Assembly: GCF_051014685.1 (NCBI RefSeq)
Contig: NC_135052.1
Location: forward strand, 5,671,105 to 5,735,104
Direction of reading: 5' to 3'
Origin: Ptiloglossa arizonensis
Lineage: Eukaryota > Arthropoda > Insecta > Hymenoptera > Colletidae
DNA length: 64,000 bases
Part shown: positions 49,011 to 62,156 of the stretch, piece by piece
Layout: each line of letters starts with the position of its first letter
How positions within the stretch are numbered: position 1 is the first letter of the stretch
Notes under the pieces: generated by a model
What the model was told of the DNA's origin: nothing
Databases searched by the model: none
The model's input: only the letters and a program-made list of their open reading frames with translations
Position numbers and translations under genes: made by a program

Positions 49011-51837
49011 TTAGCGAGAACGTTTTAGAGCACGTACGCTAAACTGGGCTTTTCGCAGCCGCGGGCATTGGCCGTTGCCTGCGGGCACAGCTACGGGCAA
49101 GTGACGTCATAGCGAGAAATTACGGGTGGAAATCGACCGTAGCAGTGGGACTGCACCGTCGTGCGCTTAATACAGCAATTATAATAATACGTCTCTATTG
49201 CACCACGATTGTACATAAAACGAAACGAAATATCGGGTGAAAAGGAAAAAGTGACAATAAGTTACCGATGCGAAGCCGAGATACGGAGGTCTGTTATTAA
49301 TCAAACCTTGAAAACAATACAACGGGGATACGTAGATAAAAAGTTGAATATTTAAAGAGAAAAAAAAAGACGAGAAAGAAATATAAAAACGAATAACAAT
49401 TATACCCCGTGTATCGTAGCTCCGTTTCGATGTTTCACGAACCGATTCAAAATTGTTCAAACGGTCGAATAGTTTGAAAGTTTTCATCGTGCAAGATTTT
49501 TCGTATTCGAGACTATATCACACGTGTTTCGACCCGTATATTGTGTACAATAAAGGAGATTCCCGATCATCTTGTCCCGCATCGACCGGTCTCCGCTTTA
49601 ACCGACCACAGGTTTTTTTTACACGAAAACAATTGACCGGCAGAAAAATTATCGACACGTTCCGTGACGTACTCTTTGTTTATTACCCGAATGCATAGTT
49701 CCTCTCTCGTTGATTTTCTTTTCCATCGTATTCAATTCTCGAGCGCTGGATTCCATATTATCGGAACATAATACCGATTAACCGGCCAGTTCGGATTAAG
49801 GACCGGTTAAGCGAGAATTTACTGTACTTTTTTCAACTGCAGAGTTTCTCGAGATCGTAATGTCTTTTACAGATTATACTGTGCTACAAAGTATACCGTA
49901 CGGACTGTAGAGTCTTCTAGCTTGCTCTGCGCGCAGCATCCTAAACAGACATCTAGGTATATAAAATTTGTTGCAGGTAGAGCGTCGAATGATCGCAATC
50001 GAAGACGAGACACTCGGTGGATAACTTCACGGTTATTACAGATACAAAACTATTTTCTCTCAGAAAGCTTACAATGTATCGAGCGGTACAAGTTATACTT
50101 AAAAAAAAAAGACAACGCGTCTCGTCGCCCGTAAAGTATCGTCAAGTGACGATAGATCAGCATACTTTAACAATGTAAAATTTGGAGCAACTGTTTCTAT
50201 ACGGATCGTTCCACGCGCCTTTTTACAATTTTCCAAATTCCAAATATCCTACACGAGGGCTGATTTCCGCTTCCACGGAGTGAAGATTTCCTCGCGCGGT
50301 GTCTCTCGGTACTCGAGATTCGTATTCCTATCGACGAGGAACCCGGAAGTTCGTATTGTACTCGGTCGTGTCGACTTACAAGCGCGATCCTCTCGAGTTA
50401 CGAGTTGTTCGAAGAAACAACAGCGAACTCGGTCGTTTTCGGGGCACGCAGGGAACCAGGGTACCCGGCGGTGGATTTCGTTCCCTGAAGGGCCCGGTCG
50501 AACGAACGGCAGATGGCAAGCACCTGACCACCGCGTTCCCTTTAGGAAAGGTCCCGGTCTCGTGACGATAAGATCGGTGAATCTCCGAATTTTACATCGC
50601 GAAACCCCGACGCGAGGCGGGTCACCTCGTAACCGACCAGAACAAGGATAAAGACGAGTGGTAGGTACCGAGAGAAACGAGTCGGAATTGTGTACGCGGC
50701 TCGATACGCGCGACGCCCTTGAACCGACAACGAAGACGACGACACAGAGAATCATGAAGGCGAATTAGATCCAATCGAATGATTAAGGACGACGGCCGAC
50801 CGCTCGAGGTGGACTCGATTACCTCGAGATAGCGTAACTCGAACGGGAATACACATCGATACGATGGCCTGTCGACCGATCGAGAAGCGATAAAACTGTA
50901 CCACCAAGCACCGAGATCCTGTTCACCGTCGGATCGCGATAATCACGATCGAGAGTGCTTGCCCGAAGAATACACGCGTTTCCGTGGACGGTGAACCTTC
51001 TTCCATCGTCGTCACCACCACCACCACCACAAGTATTACCATCATCGCCACCTCCTCGGTGATTTCGTGATTCATCCGACGAGTTGGTCCAACGAAAAAA
51101 TTCGATTCGGGGAAAAATCGAATAACCCCGGACGGCCGGGACAATACAAATTGCACGCATCATCGCCAATTATTCCGCACTCCCGATTACTCCGATAGAG
51201 TCGAGCGGTAATTACACACGGGGTACGTTGAACGTCGCTCATTATTCCCGGCCGTCTCGGGACAAGTTTTCACAATGAATGACCCGCAATAATAATTACG
51301 CCGCCTCCAGAGGTACCCAATTTTGTGGGTCACCGTTATACCAGCCGCCGCCACGCCGTGAACAAGAACGTGTATAGAGCGGTGGCGGCGGCAGCGGGTG
51401 TCGTGAATAACGTAACGCGGGATCAAGAAAGGTGGGAGACGGGCCAATAATTACGCTGGTCGTTGCTCTAGGCGCACGACATGCCTGGCTATTAAGCAAC
51501 AAGCTACGTATACAAGCTGACCAGAGTCGGGATAATCGTGGCTCGCGTTTCACGCTCGTACGTCTGTACCGATGCAAGTCGTACTTCGTTCTCGATATCC
51601 GACGAAGTGGCATTTCGTGTCGACTTTTCAAAGCGATTTTTTAGGTCAGACTTTTTTTTTTACCTGCCACTTTCGTCGGCGATAATTAAACGTCTCATTG
51701 AACACTACGGCGCGTAACGATGCATAATCGAGTCGATTTCACACCACGAACTTTACACTAGAAAGATAACGAGCCGCGCGCGAACCATGCTTTTTTCTAC
51801 TCTCTTCTTAGAACTTTTACGCGCTGGGTATTAATAG
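49011..51837. other. Upstream DNA with one CRE-like site and an unproven open frame
   Basis: A perfect TGACGTCA lies at 49102-49109 next to a GC-rich hairpin (CCGCGGGCA/TGCCTGCGG, about 49060-49085). A 168-codon minus-strand frame, 50755-50249, starts MILCVVVFVVGSRAS, which looks like a signal peptide, but the rest is Arg-rich and composition-driven. Confidence 0.3.
49102..49109. promoter_or_regulatory. CRE-like palindrome TGACGTCA
   Basis: Exact consensus for CREB/ATF-type bZIP factors, in a GC-rich pocket. A single site in 64 kb can occur by chance. Confidence 0.2.
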
Positions 51838-52232
51838 CTTGTTCGATCACTTTTATCCAACGACAAAACTGAACAGTACTGTCGAACAGTGCAATAGTTT
51901 CCAATCGGTACAAAACGTTCTATGCACTCTAGATACATGTCGGTTATGTTCCAAAGAATAAACAATCTAATACGTTGCTCGATCAATTTTATCGTTCGAC
52001 AAAACTTAGTGAACAATACTACATTGAACAGTACTGTCGAGCAGTACAATATTTTCCAATCGGTACAAAATATTCTATGCGTTCTCGATACACGTCGGTT
52101 TTGTTCCAAATAATAAACAATCCGATACGTTGTTCGATAAGTTTTATCATATGACAAAACTTATCGAGCAACCTGGTATTACACTGTTCAACAAGCCTTA
52201 TCGAACGACAAAACTTATCGAACGATCTATTA
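51838..52232. mobile_element. Cluster of tandem MITE derivatives
   Basis: Two diverged units (starting about 51841 and 51977, spacing 136 then 155 bp) each carry GTTCGATCA...CGACAAAACT, CAGTACTGTCGA and CCAATCGGTACAAAA. They are followed by two facing end-pairs (TTCGATAAGTTTTATCA...GACAAAACTTATCGAGCAAC and a second near 52195-52228). The ends match the 213-bp MITE terminal repeats. Confidence 0.75.
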
Positions 52233-54289
52233 TTATTGCATCGCGTAAATACTTGATCGTCTATGTACGAACAGAAGTTTATTTACGGTGAAAAATTAGG
52301 GAAAAATTGAAAGGGGATTTTTTGTATCGTTTTCCCTTGTATATACGTTATTTTCGTTTCGTTTAAACGAAATTTCACGAACAATTTCAAGAATTACCGT
52401 TCTCGTTATTCGAGTTCCCGTACGCTCCAAAAGTGTCAGGTCCCGCGAATCTTACGTCGAAGAACTTGAACCTAACTCGAGCCTTGTTCAACCGAATCGA
52501 GAATTAATGGGGCATTCTTGGTTGAAATTCCTGTGCGGCAGGGTCTTTTAAGTACCACGGTTTTTCTTGTCAGCAGAACAAGTGCATGTATGCATACGTG
52601 TACAGGGTGACCCATTTAAATCGAACCGCGCGAATATCTTCGAAACTATTGGTTATATCGAAAAACGTTTCGAACGAAACCGTACGGTTCGAAAGTGGAG
52701 GTAAGTGTACGTACGTGTGCGCGAACGTGTATATTTACTCGCATAAATCTTAACAAATGTATGTCCGTGACAAATTCGTAATAAACAAACGTGGATAGTT
52801 AGATAGGAGCTCGTATAGACAGTTACGTAGATATAAACGTAAAAACTTCATAGACGCGTGTAATTTGGCATCGTTCTAAGCCAAATGTACAATAAATGGG
52901 CAAACTGATTTACGAACCAGCAGGGATTCAAATTTTATTTTCTTAATAAACGATGAAAAGGTGTACGCGTCGAGACACCTACTGACGTCATCTTCGGAAA
53001 ATTAAACGGAATCGGTATATCGTACACTTGCGAGTATGAAAGTACAAGTGGCAGGAATATTTTATTTCGTAATTCTAAATACGTGACCGCGTAACTACGA
53101 TGGGAACGAAAGGATCAAACCGTAATGACTTATCGTTCGGTAGACATTAGACGTTGAAGTGGAATTTAATGAAAAATTCAACACCACCGGTGCATGTCAC
53201 GAGTCTGGAGCAGAGTCACGATAATGATGTTTCGCGTATTCTTGATGCAGCTTGGCCGTACCGTGTACATATATGCCACGTTCTCGGCATGCGATGAAGA
53301 GATATTTCACGTTGATTTTTCGTGCCTCTGCCGCTCCAAACGCAGTAATTTTCGTCGATCGTTCGTTCACCGATCTCTTTCAGGGAACGGTCTGATACTT
53401 CGAGCCCAAAATCGAGGGTTTCTTCGTCATTTTTATCCTCGACGAAAAAAAAAACAATCGAATCGGAACGAGAATGAACAGACCTATGCTTCGTGTAAGG
53501 TACTTAAACGAGACGTTTATTATTTTCCCGTAACAACTTTTTCTCGTTTTTCTCGATACGAAACAAGACAAAAGGAAAGAATATGCTTCGACGGTATGCA
53601 CGATTTCGTGTAAATATCGCGAAAGTTATCAATTTAGATTACTTTGTTCATCGAGCGATCGTAAAGCGTCGATTCAAAAAATTAAGAAAAAGGAAACCAC
53701 TTCGCAAACGGAAACACTCGGTCTTTCGGTTATTCCTTCTTATTTCCAGCCGGTTGAAAACTAAAAACATTCAACATTTCATCGATGAACGTGTTTTCTA
53801 CAACGTATTCGAGTAACTTTCCAGACATTGTGCACAAAACCGTCGCCGAACAATATGGATCTGCAAGAATTCGGTCGAAGGTCCCGTAGCATCGACAATT
53901 TTTCAAACGTCGCTACAATTTCCACGCAATCGCTACTTTCGACATCTCGAAGTCTCTGTTCTTTCGTTCGAAATTACCAAAGTTCTTTAAAAATTCCCTC
54001 GATCGAGTTTTTATGCAAATTCGAGGGATCGCGGTAAGATCCTTTCTGTTCCTAGTATATCCGTGGTCTTTGAGAATGATATGTGACCGGTTACGAAGCG
54101 TTCGTTAAACCGTAGGTTCTTTTTCGAAAGAATCGTACCGGGGCAGCCTGGAAACCTTTTATTGCGCCGACTTTGTACGAATTTCGTGGTCCGTAGGAAA
54201 TTTTACGATCCGGCGCTGGTTCTCCCCAACGCGTCCGATACGCGTCCTTATACATCGAGTGGTCAACGAATTACATAAAACTTCCCCCG
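52233..54289. other. Upstream DNA, transposon-end-like word near 52,600
   Basis: ACAGGGTGACCCATTTAAAT at about 52601-52620 resembles the outer end of insect DDE transposons (CAGGGTGTCCCATTT). No matching inverse end or coding part was found nearby. Confidence 0.3.
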
Positions 54290-54298
54290 CGCGGACCA

Positions 54299-54329
<31 letters not shown>

Positions 54330-54990
54330 TACTATACGAGGCTTTTATCGCAATTTCATAAAAGCGTGTCCACGAAAATTTTTATTACACCGTTTATTTT
54401 CTGGGTAGAACACGGACCAATGCGCGCGCCGGAGGCCGTTAAGAAACGGTCTTAGGATAATCCTGTCGTACGTTTTACAGCCGCGCTTACACACCACCGT
54501 ATCCCGCACACCCACTCGTGTGGTCGGTGTGTACGGACGCTTTGGCGAGCACCCACACGCTCGACCGTATGCCTCTATGCCGTCCAGCTTTCTCTTTTTA
54601 TAGCCTTCTAAGCATCCAGCCCGCCTTCGAGTCGGTGCGCCCGCGCGCGTACACTCGCGCCGAAAACCGTGAACCGAGGCTGCACGGACACGCGTTGCGC
54701 GGGTAGACGTGATTGCTCGCGAGCGCGAAGACGAATCCACAGAGCCGGAGGTCCCACCGGGGTACCATTTTTCTACAAAGAGGCTCCATCCATCCCCTCC
54801 ACCCACCACCCTCCTCATCGTACGGCCCGAAAATACTGTCCACCGTTCTGTACCCGCTTCGACGAATCAACACCGACGACGAAGACAACGTTCGATCCGC
54901 AAACATTCCGTGCCGCGTTTCGTCTCGATATCGTTCGTGACGTTAACCCTTTCCACTCGAGGGGCGACTCTCGCTCGCCCGATGCTTCGA
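54290..54990 (-). promoter_or_regulatory. CpG-rich zone with GA run and minus-strand TATA box
   Basis: A GA run at 54299-54329 is followed by CpG-rich DNA. TATAAAAAG lies on the minus strand at 54594-54602 with GC-rich flanks, a plausible core promoter directed toward lower coordinates. No downstream coding exon is recognised. Confidence 0.22.
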
Positions 54991-57900
54991 ACTTGAAGCT
55001 TACGCGTGTGTTTCGTTCGTAAATATCTCGAGCGCGGGAAACTCGTATTTTTCAATTTATCGTGCAACGAGACTGGGATACGGAAGTACACGGAAGCCTC
55101 GAAGTTGGTTTCATTGGAACAGAAGAACGTGTTATCAGAATGGGTCGAAAGAGAGCCGAAGAACTCACCGGGGTTAAGACTTTTGGTATTATCGTTCCAC
55201 GCGCTATGGATTGTGGATTTAGTATTCTTGGGACACGAAACTGTTCGGGGGAAGTTTCTCTTATTATTTTTCAGGAGCTATGAAAACAGTAGTTGAGAGA
55301 GGTATTGTGCGTGTACAGTCTTGCGACGAGGAAAAATAATTTGTATCCACGAAGTTTGTACCAACGAGGATGTGTTCGATGTTACGTTGTTTGGAGGCCG
55401 AATTCATAAAGTCACGAACGAGACGTCTCAACATGGCGAAATAGATATCAGTGGCGAAGACGACGGTCGAGTAAATGGACCAAGAAGCTGAACAATTGGT
55501 GTAATAAAAAGTGAAAGCGAGTGCTCCCTAAAGTATCGCACGAAACGACATTACAAAGCTTGGTATTCGTAATTGGGCCTTATGTAATGTAAATATTGAA
55601 ATAAAGTTAGAAAAAGGTTTTCAACGTTATGGCAGAAAAGCTTCGAGTTTCTACTTTGAATTTTTCACAACCTAGACATCGAACCTTAAGAAAAAGGATC
55701 GTTCGTTCAGCGCGAATGTAAAAGCACGTTGCGATGGAAATTCAATACAGTGTAATCGTTCGAAGTAGAATACGCGCATAGGAAAATATTCGATGGGCAA
55801 TTTCTTTCATTTTCTGCGTGTTAAGATCGTTATCGGTGTGATAAATCACCAGAAGAAGAACTTTGAACCCAATTAATCTCCACCGCTAGAAATAGTATCA
55901 TGTTTTATGTCTGCGACCGGTGGTATAATAAGTTGAAGGACTTCGCGACTAAAAGATTTTGCATCGCGCGCAGTTAACGATGTTTTACTTGAAATCAATG
56001 GATTCGAGTTAATAATCTTTGTATTTTACGATACATCAACGTGACGGCCGAAGCAAAAGATGAGCACGATTATTCAATACTTTTCTACGCGTAAATCTCT
56101 CTGGAAACAATCTATTTTTGTCATACCATGAATGAATTCTGACCCCACTGCGCAACACTTTCAATTTACATTTCCTTAAATCGTTTGCAACGTCTACCCT
56201 AACACTTGCGAACTTTTGAATAACTAGAGAATGCAACGAAACAATAAGTACATCCATTCGGAAGAATTTTACAAGAAGAAGGTGCGAGAAAAATTGTACA
56301 CAGAGATAGTTACCATTTTACGTTTCGAGTTTGACGTAGTTTCTTCTCGGAGTGCCTCGATCTTATTGAAAATTAACCGTGTGCAAGTAAGTTAGAATCT
56401 AAGGATACTTTCTAAATTTATTTACCAAAAGAAAAAAGAAAACGCGCGGTCTATATACCGATCGAACAATTATTCGTAATTTAGCCTTCGCGAGAAGCAA
56501 GTAACCTATGCCATGCCCGAAGAATTGCGCAATTTTCTTTGCCATCTGTATAATTTATCTTCACCATCTGTACAATCTCATATTTCTTGCAGTACACTCG
56601 ATAAAGTTGAGACCATTTCTAAGAGGACCCTCATTAGAGTCGAAGCGTAAAATGGTAACTATCCCTGCGTATGGTTTTTCTCGCACATTCTTGCCGCAAG
56701 TCTTCCAGACAGATTTGCCGACCAATGGTGGCTAACCGCTTCTTCTATTTGTTCAATAATAAGCACACCGATGAATCGTCGAATTTCGCATTATACATTG
56801 AATAAATGTCGAGATTATCGCCGGATACGGAAAAGTGGCGCCACGGTGAACGTGTCGAATAAAACAGTAGAAATAATAAGACAAGGATGTCGAATTCTTG
56901 AAATAAAGTTAAAAAAAGATTAACAACAACAAGTATTTTCGAGAATACAGAGGGAATCAGCCGACACGCTCGTATCGAATAACTCGTAAATTATGCACCG
57001 CAGGAAAAACTGATTTATACAAAAGTTGCATCGCATCAAGTTGGACGTAGCGAAACGCGTATCTTTTTTCCGTAGACGATTTACAGAGATTTATAATCCG
57101 CTGAACAAAATTTGAAAAAAAAACGATCGACGAAATATCGTTAACCATTACGTTTACAACCGGCGCGAAGTTGAACTCCGTTGCATAATATATTCGCGCA
57201 AAAATCGACGGTCTCTCGAATTTCGATACGAAGCATAATGACGTTCGTTCCGTTAGCAAAGAAAAATGAAGCTCACCTTCGAATTTCCGAAACGCTTTCA
57301 TCCGCGCAAAAAATGCATACGCGGTGCACGCCACGTAACGCTTCACCAGAAACCATTGCAAACTTTTGCGTTCAGCGATTCCTCACGCGACTAGCGGTTT
57401 ACTAGATTTTCGAGGCGAGCGTGTTAGGTGAGCCTCACCCTGTACAAAAGCAACAATTACGGACACTCCATCGAACCGAACTTGTCGTGCAAGTAGAACT
57501 GTTCGAAACCGGAACGGTTGATAAATCGAACGAACGACCATTCGACGTCAGAAAGAAGCAAAATGTGCAAACCGCTACGAGCACTTCCAAGCAGTTGCGT
57601 GTTATTAATTGCAACACGGAAATATGAACTGCGAACAATGCCCGCGCGTAACCACGTAACGATTTTTTCTCCTAATTTTATGCCGGGGGATTCGTTTCCT
57701 CGGCGTCTACGCGCAATTAAGTATCCTCCTGTATCCACGAATCGAGAAACACGTACCACGCGGAGTAGCCGTGTTTATTGCAATATTCCGGGTTCGAACC
57801 GACACTTTTTACGGGTATTTAACGTCCGTGGTAACGCGAAAAGTTATTTCGCCCGTCGTTCCACCCGTTCCTCGGGTAAAACGACGTAATAAGAGCAAGA

Positions 57901-58499
57901 CGCGCGGAACCAGCAACCGTTCTCCGGTTCGCGACGCGTTGTTTCGCGTTTAGTCTCTCTAATCACTGGACGAGACTGCGAGGTATATCGCGCCGAAGTC
58001 GCAGTTTCTCATGCAAATGGAGCGACAGATAAGAAGCAAGTGGCCCGAAGTGCTGGTACAGGCATAACGAGGCAATATTTTTCCCCCGGTGGCTCGGATT
58101 CCCGCGCGATCGACCCTCATAATCGTGGCCCCGCGAGTTTTTATTTCTGTATTTAAGCCGATTTATCGCGGCCATTACCCGCGAGACACGGTCTACCGAT
58201 AAACGGCACGATTCTCTATTTCTCTCGCGCCCCACCGTTAAAATATTTTTCACGTAACAATTAAACGATCCTCGAGAAGCACCGTATCCACTTCCATTCT
58301 CGTGACACGTCGGCGTATTCGCTCGCGCGATAAGTGGGGTACTCTCGTTTGGAGGGGCCGCGAGGAATCGATTTGTTCTTTGTTACCGTTCTCTCCAGCT
58401 CGAGCGTTTCGAAAATACCTTCTTAAAATTCGACACCTCGAATTTCACGGAACAACAAACCTACGAACCATTCAAGCCTCGACGATTCGCACAAGTATC
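54991..58499. other. Upstream DNA, no gene recognised
   Basis: Two plus-strand stretches with TTGAAATAAAGTTA near 55596 and 56898 are similar and each contains AATAAA; they may be ends of an old repeat. Otherwise nothing recognised. Confidence 0.3.
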
Positions 58500-58502
58500 G
58501 CG

Positions 58503-58797
58503 ATATATATATATATATATATGTATATGTATAAATGTATGTATGTATGTACGAGTATGTATGAATATACGAGTATGTATGTATGAATATACGAGTATGT
58601 ATGTATGAATATACGAGTATGTATGTATGTATGTATGTACGAGTATGTATGAATATACGAGTATGTATGTATGTATGTATGTATGTACGAGTATGTATGT
58701 ATGTATGTACGAGTATGTATGAATATACGAGTATTTATGTATGTATGTATGTATGTATGTATGTATGTACGAGTATGTATGTATATATATATATATG
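58503..58797. repeat. TATG/TATGTACGAG compound microsatellite
   Basis: TATG tetranucleotides are interrupted regularly by ACGAG and AATATACGAG, with TA runs at both ends (58503-58522 and 58783-58797). Opens Tyr/Met/Val-rich frames on both strands that are not proteins. Confidence 0.95.
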
Positions 58798-59668
58798 TGT
58801 GTTTGTGTATGTGTATCTAGTGCCACATAACCGGTACTGACGATCGAAGAGCAGAGAAGAGAAGAGAAGACGCAACGAGCGTTAGATCGTTGAACGAAAA
58901 CACCGCGGAAATCGTTCGATTTGGAGGAAATCGTAATTCGATCGAAAAAAAATAAAATAAAACACGACGACACTCGGTTATTTATTCAAGAAAAATCGAC
59001 GACACTCGTGTAGCTCCACGAGTTGCTACGCAAAAACTGAAGATACACTCGCCGATTTTAGAAGTCGTTTACAGAAGGAAGTTTTTGAAATTATCCAGAG
59101 GATTTATGATCCTGACCGTATCGATCTCGGTGGAGTATTTCAGAAAGATACGCGGACGAAATAATAACGGAAGTTTAAGTTCGTTCGTTTGAATCTGTTC
59201 GGAGAAACAGATGCATTCCAATATAATGTGCGGATCGAGATAAATGTACCCGGTACGTTACAGTGTGATGGATCATTTCAATTACATTGCAAATATCCTA
59301 CGGTACGATACAAGCGAAACATATTCGACAAGAGTTAAGAAACTATCTGCATGGATATTAGTTGGAAAACTAATCAAAATTGACAAATATTTCTCGTGAG
59401 AATACAACGGTAGTCGAGCAACACGTACCCAGTATCTGCTAACATTTACACAAACGAAAAGTGCAGTACGAAGATCACACGTGTTATTTCACATTTTCGT
59501 GTATCATTACCAAATCTATGTTTCTAATTTATTTTATTTACCATTCCCCTCTCTGTACACTTTGACGGCAGCCAAACAATTCAAAGTATCGCGAAGCATT
59601 CGTCCGAATACGTTTATCCGATATTGTACGTTGTACTTGTGCAACCGTGTGCGTTCGAAAGTTAACCG
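58798..59668. other. Upstream DNA, nothing recognised
   Basis: GA-rich patch near 58850-58870; no exon or repeat. Confidence 0.4.
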
Positions 59669-59759
59669 TTGCCTACAATAACGTTACAGAGAAATATGCC
59701 TGGGATATCTAGAACATACGGCCTCGAAGACGACGCCAATAATGTTATTACCGGTGTAC

Positions 59760-60300
59760 ACATAGCCGACCGCTACCGGCGAAAATCCGTGCGAGTGCGC
59801 ACGCGCGAGAAATCGTTCGGTACCGCTCGAATAACAGGAATCCGTTCGATACTCGTTACTATAAGTGGCACGAGTACTTCGAACACGCGCGCGCCCCGCA
59901 AATTACTTCGCTCGGCTGTTTACAGTCGTTGGCACGTAACTGTGGCGCACGCGTTCGCGTTTGTACGCGTTCGTACGATCCTCGTTCACGGCGATCGACG
60001 AGAAAATCGTCGTCGAGGCTGCGCGCGCAACTATTTCGTTAAAGGTATATATACTGCCGGCGCGAGCCGAGCCAGGAGCTACCGCGCCGACGAAACACGA
60101 GTCGATTGTGTTTCGTCGTTATTTCCGGCTGTATATTTACTCCGAACGAGGACCGAACGACGCTCGTGGAAAAATCGTTACCGACGAATCTTACACGCAA
60201 CTCGTGCGAGCGTCGCGATCGGAAATAACGACGGGACACCATCGACTCGTGTTTCGACGGTAGTTCGGAGCTCGGCTCGTGCTCGTGCTTACGTCGTCGG
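59760..60300. promoter_or_regulatory. CpG-rich zone with central TATATATA
   Basis: CpG-dense segment with a symmetric TATATATA at 60046-60053 flanked by GC-rich sequence. The long open frame across it (59669-60385, 238 codons, Arg/Thr-rich) looks like a product of CpG composition. Promoter role is a guess from composition. Confidence 0.18.
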
Positions 60301-60414
60301 TAGTTTGATGGATCTTAACGCTACAACTACCAAAGGGGTACATTTTTTTGTGAAAGTTTGGATTATAATATTTGGTTTATTATAGTACGCAGGGATCTGC
60401 GTATCTAATGATAC

Positions 60415-60627
60415 TAGGTTGTTCGATAAGTTTTGTCGCTTTTTTCTATTGTAAAAAAATTAGTATGACACTTTGACTTTGAATAACTGTAAATATACGA
60501 AAGAGTCGACGTATCTACACGAAACTTTACGCACGTTCATCGAACGGTAATACCATCTTTCGAAAAATAAAACGACGAAATAGTAGCTCCGTTTCTTATC
60601 GAACGACATAACTTATCGAGCAATCTA
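60415..60627 (-). mobile_element. 213-bp mariner-type MITE, copy 2 (reverse)
   Basis: Same length and ends as the copy at 2908-3120 but inverted: begins TAGGTTGTTCGATAAG and ends CGAGCAATCTA. The interior shares the AAGAAACGGAGCTA and CGTCGTTTTATTTTT blocks in reverse. No coding capacity. Confidence 0.85.
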
Positions 60628-61948
60628 TTATAGTGAATTAACTCTAGGCGAATAATGTTGTCGTGTGCTTTTCTCGACTCTCTGCTTGCGACTGATTGTG
60701 GAAAATTGAAAAAGAAAGTAACGGTCAAACCGTTGAGCTGACGACACTTTTCGGCAAAACGAACATAGTTCCCAAAACCTAACACACACCGTTCGTCATC
60801 AACGTGTGACACTACCTAAGTCATTGTTGCATTTATTCCAAACAAATTTGACTTGTTTCAAACTTCTTCAAATTACTCAATTATTAACAGCGTCTTCGCC
60901 TAGAATATTTCTAGACAATTATCAAAACAGACGACTAATGGTACTCGTAAATTAATTTGCCCTTTCCTCGCCTAACTTCGATAATACGTATGCGATCTGT
61001 TACAAATAGTAATAGGTTCACCATCGATAGTTCTAGTGTTGAATCGACAAACGTGATGATTTTTTCGGCGTTTATGCAATGGAAAAATACCTCGAAAAAA
61101 AATTACTCGGTACTTCGATGGCAATAAATTTCAATGGTAAAAGTTTCTAAAAATTTTTCCATTCGATGAAAAATAAAGGTTGCTCTAACTTTTTTTAAAC
61201 GACACTTTGTATTTTTCACTTCGTAGTATCGGAGCTGACTAAAGAAGAAATTCAACGACTTGACGTACAATGGCCATTAGATGAGCTTCAGCATGGAAAG
61301 TTACAATAATTACTGTTACAATATTACAATATTTACCGTGAACGATAGATCGAATTTATCACGACTTATAATCGATACAATATAGTATATAATACTCGAA
61401 ATTATCGAGTAGAGAATATTCAAGGAATAAAGAACTTACTCGTTGTTTCGTTTACACTCGACCCTTTTGTAACACGGTTATCGACATAACACGGATTAAT
61501 AAACTCGTGCAACAGCACAAATATTTCCATCGCACCGTCTAGGTTTCGCTTAACACGGTTTCGATACAACACGACAAGAATTAACCCTATCGTAGAAAGG
61601 TTGCTTCTCGCTCCCGGTTCTCGAGACCCTCGAAACTTCAGCTATATTTAAAACTTTTAAACGTTTCGGATGTACCGACACGCTTGTTACCCCACCCTCG
61701 AGATGTCCCGAGGATGTAGCGGTACGCTTTCCATATTCTTCGATCGAATAACATACCCTGTGCACGCTCGTCGAATGGAGATTTTTATGATATTCCGTAT
61801 CGTCGCTTTTACGTCCGTAATCTAACAAAATGGATATTCGGAGCAGTGGACTGGGTATACCGATGTCCCGGCAACCCCTGCCTCTATCGTAACATGAAAA
61901 CCAACGACGTAGATACAGTGCGTCCCATCTAACTCGACCACCGTAAAT
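60628..61948. other. Upstream DNA, nothing recognised
   Basis: AT-richer unique-looking DNA; no exon or repeat identified. Confidence 0.35.
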
Positions 61949-62156
61949 ATCTCGCTTGTTTCGACGATAGGAAAAATGTAGAAAACGTTGGAGAAACCAA
62001 CATTTTCTAATACTTCGTACCGTTGGTTCGTTTCTTCAAATTTATAACAACGATCGATACGTATCGGTCCCAAAATGTACCAAAGAAGCAAAAAAAAAAA
62101 AAAGAGAAAGAAAATAAATTTCTCTTCGACCTTTCCCTCTTGTAATCCCATTTTCG
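61949..62156 (-). repeat. 207-bp interspersed repeat, copy 1
   Basis: Shares blocks TTTCGACGATAGGAAAAAT, GATACGTATCGGTCCCAAA, a poly-A run, and CCCTCTTGTAATCCCAT with copy 2 at 63572, at roughly 85-90% identity and in the same orientation. On the minus strand it opens MGLQEGKVEEKFI then a Phe-rich run from the poly-A complement, probably not protein. Confidence 0.88.

Noticed and set aside
57785..57800. tRNA B-box-like GGGTTCGAACC
   Set aside because: The T stem does not pair beyond one base pair and no A box or acceptor stem is present.
58461..58973. 170-codon frame rich in His/Thr/Tyr
   Set aside because: Produced by the TATG/ACGAG microsatellite.
59669..60385. 238-codon plus-strand open frame, the longest in the window
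   Set aside because: Arg/Thr/Ser-rich composition in CpG-dense DNA where stops are scarce, no recognisable domain, other frames nearly as open. Kept only as a CpG-rich zone.
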